A stretch of 64,000 nt of DNA from Pseudomonadota bacterium (GTDB lineage Bacteria; Pseudomonadota; Gammaproteobacteria; Burkholderiales; Thiobacillaceae), in contig JAKADC010000003.1 in NCBI GenBank assembly GCA_021820845.1, positions 124,001 to 188,000 of the forward strand, given 5' to 3'. Below, piece after piece: positions 54,456 through 64,000 of this stretch. Under the pieces are notes generated by a model. It had not been told where the DNA came from and did not search any database. It worked only from the letters and a program-made list of their open reading frames with translations. A program made the translations under genes and the position numbers. Within the stretch, counting starts at the first letter, position 1; each line of letters begins with the position of its first letter.

Positions 54456-54481
54456 GGCCGGGGCGGCGCACCGCCCCGGCC
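54456..54481. repeat. Second perfect hairpin between pstS and pstC
   Basis: GGCCGGGGCGG (54456-54466), a four-base loop and CCGCCCCGGCC (54471-54481) form an 11-pair GC stem. It is the first of the two hairpins met by transcription from pstS and begins 25 bases after the pstS stop. Confidence 0.9.
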
Positions 54482-54506
54482 TGCAACGCTTCAGTGCGCC
54501 GGCGTC

Positions 54507-55526
54507 TTACTTGATGTTTTTCATTTCCGCTTCAACCATCTTCACGACGCTGGGCGGCAGTGCGACATAGCCCAGCTCGGCTGCTTCTTTCTGTCCGTTG
54601 TTGAGGGACCAGGTGAAGAAGTCGACGACGGCTTTCTGCTTGGCCGCGTCAGCGCCCTTTTCGTACGCCAGGACGAAGGTCGCGGTGGTGATCGGCCAGG
54701 CGTTCTTGGCCGACTGATCCAGCAGGTCAGGTGCCATGCCGCGGACCTTGAAATTCGCGCCGGCAGCCGCATCGGCGACCGACTTCTGGCTCGGCATGAT
54801 GAAGTTGCCGGCGTGGTTCTTCAGCATGACGAATTTCATGTGGTTTTTCACGGCATCGGAGAAATCGACGTAGCCGATCGTGCCCTTGATCTTCTCGACG
54901 TTGGCGGCGACGCCCGGATTGCCCTTGCCGCCCACCGAATTCGCCGGCCAGTTCACCGTGTTACCCGCGCCGACTTCGCGCATGAACGCCGGCGACTGCT
55001 TGGCCAGGTAGTTGCTGAAGGCATAGGTCGTGCCGGAGCCGTCGGAACGGTTCGCGATCGTGATCGCAAGGTTCGGCAGCTTCACGCCGGGGTTCAGTTT
55101 GGCGATTGCCGGGGCGTTCCACTTGGTGATCGCACCGCGGAAGATGTCGGCCGCGGTGACGCCGTCCAGTTTCAGCTTCCCGGATTCGATGCCGGGAACA
55201 TTCATGACGATGGTGACGCCGCCCATGACGGTGGGAAACTGGACCAGGTGAGCCTCATCCAGATCTTTTTCCGACAGCGGCGCGTCGCTGCCCGCGAAGT
55301 CGACGGTCTTGGCCTTGATCTGCTTGACGCCGCCCGACGAACCGATGCCCTGGTAGTTGACCTTGCTGCCGGCCTTGGCCTGGTAGCCTTCGGCCCATTT
55401 GGTGTAGATCGCATAAGCGAAGGTCGAACCCGCGCCCGTGATGTCAGCGGCCAGTGCGCTAACAGAGAAGGCCAGGCCCATCGCGACGGCCAGCGAGCCC
55501 TTGGCCAGTTTGTTGATAGTAATCAT
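54507..55526 (-). CDS. pstS: Phosphate-binding periplasmic protein PstS
   Basis: A 339-residue periplasmic phosphate receptor. The signal peptide is about 26 residues (MITINKLAKGSLAVAMGLAF then SVSALA) and the mature protein starts ADITGAGSTFAYAIYTKWAE. Phosphate-contact regions GAGSTF, GIGSSGGVKQI, FAGSDAPLSEKDL and RSDGSGTTYAF are visible. It is the first gene of pstSCAB and sits behind a Pho box. Confidence 0.97.
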   Translation of the reverse strand: MITINKLAKGSLAVAMGLAFSVSALAADITGAGSTFAYAIYTKWAEGYQAKAGSKVNYQGIGSSGGVKQIKAKTVDFAGSDAPLSEKDLDEAHLVQFPTVMGGVTIVMNVPGIESGKLKLDGVTAADIFRGAITKWNAPAIAKLNPGVKLPNLAITIANRSDGSGTTYAFSNYLAKQSPAFMREVGAGNTVNWPANSVGGKGNPGVAANVEKIKGTIGYVDFSDAVKNHMKFVMLKNHAGNFIMPSQKSVADAAAGANFKVRGMAPDLLDQSAKNAWPITTATFVLAYEKGADAAKQKAVVDFFTWSLNNGQKEAAELGYVALPPSVVKMVEAEMKNIK

Positions 55527-55570
55527 TTGAATCTCCGGTAGTTATGACGTGCCGCTTTGGCGACCGCGCC

Positions 55571-55604
55571 ATACTAACGAGCGAATATTACAGATATATT
55601 GCAG
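55571..55604 (-). promoter_or_regulatory. Pho box and -10 of the pst operon
   Basis: On the minus strand, CTGCAAT-ATAT-CTGTAAT (55587-55604) matches the PhoB consensus CTGTCAT-N4-CTGTCAT at 11 of 14 positions. Exactly ten bases downstream stands TAGTAT (55571-55576), a good -10 at the usual Pho-box spacing. The box begins ten bases after the glmM stop. Confidence 0.8.
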
Positions 55605-55613
55605 GCGGGGAAA

Positions 55614-56967
55614 TCATCGGGCAGCCGCGGCTGCCTTGACCGCGGCCGCAATTGTTTCAGCGGCGTGACGCACAAGAGCCGCGTCGCGTCCTTCCACCAT
55701 CACTCGGATCAGCGGCTCGGTGCCCGATGCTCTCAGAACGACGCGGCCGCTCCCGTCGAGGGCGGCCTCGGTCTCCGAGACGGATGTCTGCACCGCGGGC
55801 GCTGCCTCCAGCCTGAAACCTTTTTCCACCGGCACGTTGATCATGACCTGCGGATAGGTCTCCAGATCGGCCGTGAACGCGTCCAGCGTCTCGCCCGTCT
55901 CGCGCAGGGCACGCAATACCTGCAGGGCGGAGATGATGCCGTCGCCCGTCGTGTGTTTGTCGAGGCAGAGGATGTGTCCGGACGTTTCCCCGCCCAGCAG
56001 CCAGCCGTTCGCGTGCAGGCGCTCAAGCACGTACCGGTCGCCCACCTTCGCACGCTCGAACGGAATGTGGATGCGAGCCAGCGCGTGCTCGGTGCCGAGA
56101 TTGGTCATCAAGGTGCCCACTACGCCGCCCTTCATGTATCCCGTCTGGATGCGATGGCGCGCGATCACGTAGACCAGTTGATCGCCGTCGTATATCCGCC
56201 CTTCGGCGTCGGCCATCATCAAGCGGTCGCCATCGCCGTCGAGCGCGATGCCGATGTCAGCGCGATGCGCGCGTACCGCCGCGGACAGGGCCTCGGTATG
56301 GGTCGCGCCGCATCCGTCGTTGATATTGAAGCCGTTCGGATCCTTGCCGACGGCAACCACCTCCGCGCCGAGCTCATGCAGCACGTGAGGCGCGACGTGA
56401 TAGGTCGCCCCATGCGCGCAGTCGACCACGATGCGCATACCGCGCAAGTCGAGATTGTTCGGAAAGGTGCTTTTGCAGAATTCGATGTAGCGTGCGGCAG
56501 CATCCTCGATGCGGCGCGCGCGTCCCAGCTGGCGCGCTCCGACCGTGGCGATCGGCTGGTCCAGCCGCGTCTCGATCGCCTCCTCCACGCTGTCGGGAAG
56601 TTTCTGGCCGCTCGCGGAAAAAAACTTGATGCCGTTGTCTTCGAAGGGATTGTGCGAGGCCGAAATCACGACGCCGGCCTGCAGTCGCAGCGCCCGCGTC
56701 AGGTAGGCCACCGCCGGGGTCGGCATCGGGCCGGTCATGAGCACGTTCACGCCGGCAGCGGTAAAGCCGGCTTCCAGCGCGGCTTCCAGCATGTAGCCCG
56801 AAATGCGCGTGTCCTTGCCGATCAGCACCGTCGGATGCTGGTCCGGCGGCAGGCCGCCACGGTCGGCCACCAGCACTTGCCCGGCGGCGTAGCCCAGGCG
56901 CATCACGAACTCGGGCGTGATGGGCGATTCGCCCACCCTGCCCCGCACGCCATCGGTGCCGAAATAG

Positions 56968-56978
<11 letters not shown>
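55614..56978 (-). CDS. glmM: Phosphoglucosamine mutase GlmM
   Basis: A 454-residue mutase that converts glucosamine 6-phosphate to glucosamine 1-phosphate for peptidoglycan and LPS. The active phosphoserine is S108 in [14 protein letters not shown], the metal loop is DGDGDR and the phosphate-binding loop [12 protein letters not shown]. The start [13 protein letters not shown] (ATG 56976-56978) overlaps the folP end by 11 bases. Confidence 0.97.
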
Positions 56979-57807
<829 letters not shown>

Positions 57808-57808
57808 G

Positions 57809-57832
57809 AAAATAGAGGGGCGAAAGCCCCTC
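57809..57832 (-). terminator. Intrinsic terminator between ftsH and folP
   Basis: On the minus strand, GAGGGGC-TTTC-GCCCCTC (stem of seven GC-rich pairs, 57815-57832) is followed by TATTTT (57809-57814). It lies after the ftsH stop and immediately before the folP ATG. It should end part of the ftsH transcript and could attenuate folP. Confidence 0.75.
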
Positions 57833-57861
57833 CATTGTAGTGGGTAGCGACGTCCCGCGGC

Positions 57862-59760
<1,899 letters not shown>

Positions 59761-59790
59761 TCCTTGGTGCCGAGTACAGCACGTTTAAAC

Positions 59791-60462
59791 TCATTCTAAG
59801 CCCAGTGTCGCGGGCTTGTCACGGCGTCTTCCCGCCAGAGGCCGGCGTCCCAGCAAGTACACCTCGTTGCTGCGGTCCCTCGATGCGTCCGGCTTGCGGA
59901 TCAGCACCTGTTCGAACGCTTCCCGCACCTGCGCCCGGAAATCCTCGAAGCCGACGCCCTGAAACACTTTGACGAGGAAAGCACCGTCCGGTTTCAGCCA
60001 GTTCACCGCAAAGTCCAGCGCCAGCTCGCACAATTCGTAATGGCGCGCCTGGTCGCGCAGCGGGATGCCACTGATATTGGGGGCCATATCGCTCAATACA
60101 AGGTCGACGGCCCCGTTTTCCAGCTTTTCCTCCAGCCAGGCCAACGCCTCCGCCTCGGTAAAGTCGCTTTCCAGGCTCTCGACGCCGGGCATCGCCGCAA
60201 CCGGCAGGAGGTCGATCGCCAGCACCTTGCCCTGCCGCTTCATTCGCTGCACCGCCACCTGGCACCAGCTCCCCGGCGCCGCGCCCAGGTCCACGACGGT
60301 CATGCCGGGATGCAACAGATGGTCGCGCGCGTCGATTTCCAGCAATTTGTAGGCAGCGCGGGACCGGTAGCCGTCCTGCTGCGCCTTCTTGACGTAGGGA
60401 TCCGTGACGTGCTCGTGCATCCAGGCACGGCCGGATTTGGTTCGCTTCGCTTTGTGCACCAT
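59791..60462 (-). CDS. rlmE: 23S rRNA 2'-O-methyltransferase RlmE
   Basis: A 223-residue SAM-dependent methyltransferase (FtsJ/RrmJ) that methylates U2552 of 23S rRNA. It has the SAM motif VDLGAAPGSWCQVA and the catalytic SDMAPNISG and FLVKVFQG segments. The rlmE-ftsH pair is conserved in Proteobacteria. It is divergent from yhbY. Confidence 0.96.
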   Translation of the reverse strand: MVHKAKRTKSGRAWMHEHVTDPYVKKAQQDGYRSRAAYKLLEIDARDHLLHPGMTVVDLGAAPGSWCQVAVQRMKRQGKVLAIDLLPVAAMPGVESLESDFTEAEALAWLEEKLENGAVDLVLSDMAPNISGIPLRDQARHYELCELALDFAVNWLKPDGAFLVKVFQGVGFEDFRAQVREAFEQVLIRKPDASRDRSNEVYLLGRRPLAGRRRDKPATLGLE

Positions 60463-60472
60463 CTCGATCGGC

Positions 60473-60478
60473 TACAAT
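60473..60478 (+). promoter_or_regulatory. Possible -10 of yhbY
   Basis: TACAAT lies 24 bases before the yhbY ATG, between the divergent rlmE and yhbY genes. The corresponding -35 (TTTGTG at 60451-60456, 16-base spacer) is weak. Confidence 0.4.
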
Positions 60479-60502
60479 CCGCGCTCAGTTCAAGGAATAC
60501 GC

Positions 60503-60799
60503 ATGAAACCACTCACGCCCGCCCAGCGGCAATTTCTCAAAGGGCTCGCCCATAACCGGCAGCCCGTGGCGATGATCGGCAACCAGGGCTTGACCGCCGC
60601 CGTGCTGAAGGAAATCGAACGCGGACTCGACGCGCATGAACTGATCAAGATCAAGGCCGCCAGCGACGAGCTGGACACGCGGCGCGCCTGGCTGGAGGAG
60701 ATCTGCTCATCGACGGGTGCGGTGCCGGTGCAGCAGATCGGCAAGATACTCGTGATCTATCGCGCCGCCGCCAAGCCCGTGATCGTCCTGCCCGCTTGA
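60503..60799 (+). CDS. yhbY: CRM-domain ribosome-assembly protein YhbY
   Basis: A 98-residue protein made of one CRM RNA-binding domain (LTPAQRQFLKGLAHNRQPVA, GNQGLTAAVLKEIERGLDAHELIKIK, QQIGKILVIYR). It associates with pre-50S particles. The ATG at 60503 follows AAGGAA at seven bases. It is divergent from rlmE. Confidence 0.95.
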   Translation: MKPLTPAQRQFLKGLAHNRQPVAMIGNQGLTAAVLKEIERGLDAHELIKIKAASDELDTRRAWLEEICSSTGAVPVQQIGKILVIYRAAAKPVIVLPA

Positions 60800-60812
60800 C
60801 GCGGCAAGGCGT

Positions 60813-61271
60813 CTACCGCGCCAGACCCGAGCGCCAGACCAGCAGCAGCCCGAGCGCGCTCTGAATCAGGTAGAGAATGCTCGACACCCCGTGCCAACGG
60901 GCGAAACGGTTGGCGAACACTCCCTGCATCACGGCGTGCGGCATGGCCTGATCCTTGAGGCTCTGCATGATGGGCTGGATGCCGAAATGCCCCGCCAGCG
61001 TGAGCGCCAGCATGAGCGCGACCGCCCAGAAAAACAGGGTTTTCAACGCCGCCACGCCGTCGCGGACGAACCGGTAGACGAGCAGGTAGACCGCCGCGGC
61101 GATGCCGATCCAGGCGATCACGTCGAAAAGCCGGCCGGCGAGCATGCCTGCGAGCTGCTTGTCGCCCAGGTTGGCGAACAGAACCGGCGCGGCGATGTAG
61201 CCCGTCGCCCACATGCCGCCGATCCACAGCACCAGCAGGCTGCCGGCGAGACCGTCCCAGAAGCTTCGCAT
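60813..61271 (-). CDS. DUF4149 membrane protein
   Basis: A 152-residue protein with four predicted helices (about 8-30, 46-67, 79-100 and 128-147) starting MRSFWDGLAGSLLVLWIGGMW. It belongs to the DUF4149 group, often next to greA in Betaproteobacteria; function unknown. The motif FANRFARWHGVSSILYLIQS near the end is conserved in the group. It begins one base after greA. Confidence 0.82.
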   Translation of the reverse strand: MRSFWDGLAGSLLVLWIGGMWATGYIAAPVLFANLGDKQLAGMLAGRLFDVIAWIGIAAAVYLLVYRFVRDGVAALKTLFFWAVALMLALTLAGHFGIQPIMQSLKDQAMPHAVMQGVFANRFARWHGVSSILYLIQSALGLLLVWRSGLAR

Positions 61272-61272
61272 G

Positions 61273-61749
61273 CTATTTGTACACGACGTCTAGCACTTCG
61301 TACTGGCGCACGCCGCCGGGCGCCTGGACATCCACGCTGTCGCCCGCGTATTTCCCGATCAGGGCACGCGCAATGGGGGACGACACCGAGATCTTGCCCG
61401 CCTTGATGTCGGCCTCGTCGTCGCCGACGATCTGATACGTCACGGTGTCGCCCGATTCGGCGTCTTCCAGTTCGATCGTCGCGCCGAAGACGACGCGGCC
61501 GTCCGCGTCCAACGCGGACGGATCGATGATCTGCGCGTTGGCGAGCTTGCCTTCGAGATCGGCGATGCGGCCTTCGATGAACCCCTGTTTCTCCTTGGCG
61601 GCGTCGTATTCGGCGTTTTCCGACAGGTCGCCCTGCGCACGCGCCTCGGCGATCGCCTGGATCACCGCGGGCCGCTCCACGCTTTTCAGATGTTGCAGTT
61701 CGACGCGCAGCTTTTCGGCGCCGACGACGGTGAGGGGAAATTTGCCCAC
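61273..61749 (-). CDS. greA: Transcription elongation factor GreA
   Basis: A 158-residue factor that rescues backtracked RNA polymerase by stimulating transcript cleavage. The coiled-coil N-domain ([36 protein letters not shown] with the acidic tip) and the FKBP-like C-domain ([14 protein letters not shown]) are complete. The start is GTG at 61747-61749 with GGAAAGG seven bases upstream, giving the usual length; an open frame running further upstream lies inside carB. It follows carB after 17 bases. Confidence 0.95.
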   Translation of the reverse strand: MGKFPLTVVGAEKLRVELQHLKSVERPAVIQAIAEARAQGDLSENAEYDAAKEKQGFIEGRIADLEGKLANAQIIDPSALDADGRVVFGATIELEDAESGDTVTYQIVGDDEADIKAGKISVSSPIARALIGKYAGDSVDVQAPGGVRQYEVLDVVYK

Positions 61750-61766
61750 AAGCTTACCTTTCCAGA

Positions 61767-64000
<2,234 letters not shown>

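Overview
The window is a GC-rich, gene-dense stretch of a betaproteobacterial chromosome. The gene orders carB-greA-DUF4149 / yhbY | rlmE-ftsH-folP-glmM and tpiA-secG-tRNA-Leu-nuoA to nuoN-DUF2818, together with iscRSUA-hscBA-fdx-iscX, are those of Betaproteobacteria. The combination of a complete NDH-1 operon, a full oxidative TCA operon, many c-di-GMP/PAS signalling domains and a NarX-like nitrate-sensing motif would suit a respiratory, possibly denitrifying Thiobacillus/Hydrogenophilales-type organism. That genus-level placement is inference. No transposase, integrase, phage gene or CRISPR array was seen, so this is core chromosome rather than an island.

Layout. 1-4.9 kb (+): a PAS-PAS histidine kinase cut by the window start, an Rcp1-like single-domain response regulator and a REC-PAS-PAS-GGDEF-EAL protein in overlapping frames, then a small conserved hypothetical. 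4.9-15.7 kb (-): an almost gapless central-carbon operon reading malic enzyme, sdhC, sdhD, sdhA, sdhB, sdhE, gltA, sucA, sucB and finally an MlaF-like ABC ATPase translationally coupled to sucB. 15.8-21.2 kb (-): the late flagellar regulators and export genes flhB-flhA-flhF-flhG-fliA. FlhB lacks its whole cytoplasmic self-cleaving domain and FlhG lacks a recognisable P-loop. 21.3-22.4 kb (+): two small membrane proteins.

22.4-30.4 kb (-): trmJ, cysE and the isc iron-sulfur assembly operon, with a DUF3050 (heme-oxygenase-like) gene inserted between hscA and fdx. Three matches to the IscR type-1 box lie in front of iscR and cysE. 30.4-35.3 kb (+): suhB, mutS, a small AF1514-like gene coupled to mutS, and an exported tandem PilJ/NarX-like sensor protein preceded by a 7-2-7 NarL-type site.

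35.3-50.4 kb (-): an S4 RNA-binding protein, DUF2818 and the complete 14-gene NADH:quinone oxidoreductase operon nuoA-N behind a clear promoter. 50.4-51.7 kb (-): tRNA-Leu(GAG), secG, tpiA. 51.7-55.6 kb (-): pstSCAB phosphate transporter with a good Pho box and two perfect hairpins between pstS and pstC. 55.6-64 kb: glmM, folP, ftsH, rlmE (-), yhbY (+), DUF4149, greA and carB (-), with carB running off the window end.

The best candidates for something new are the truncated FlhB with its degenerate FlhG partner, the DUF3050 gene inside the isc operon, the orphan MlaF-type ATPase coupled to 2-oxoglutarate dehydrogenase, and the periplasmic nitrate-box protein under a putative NarL site. Everything else is well-known core metabolism.
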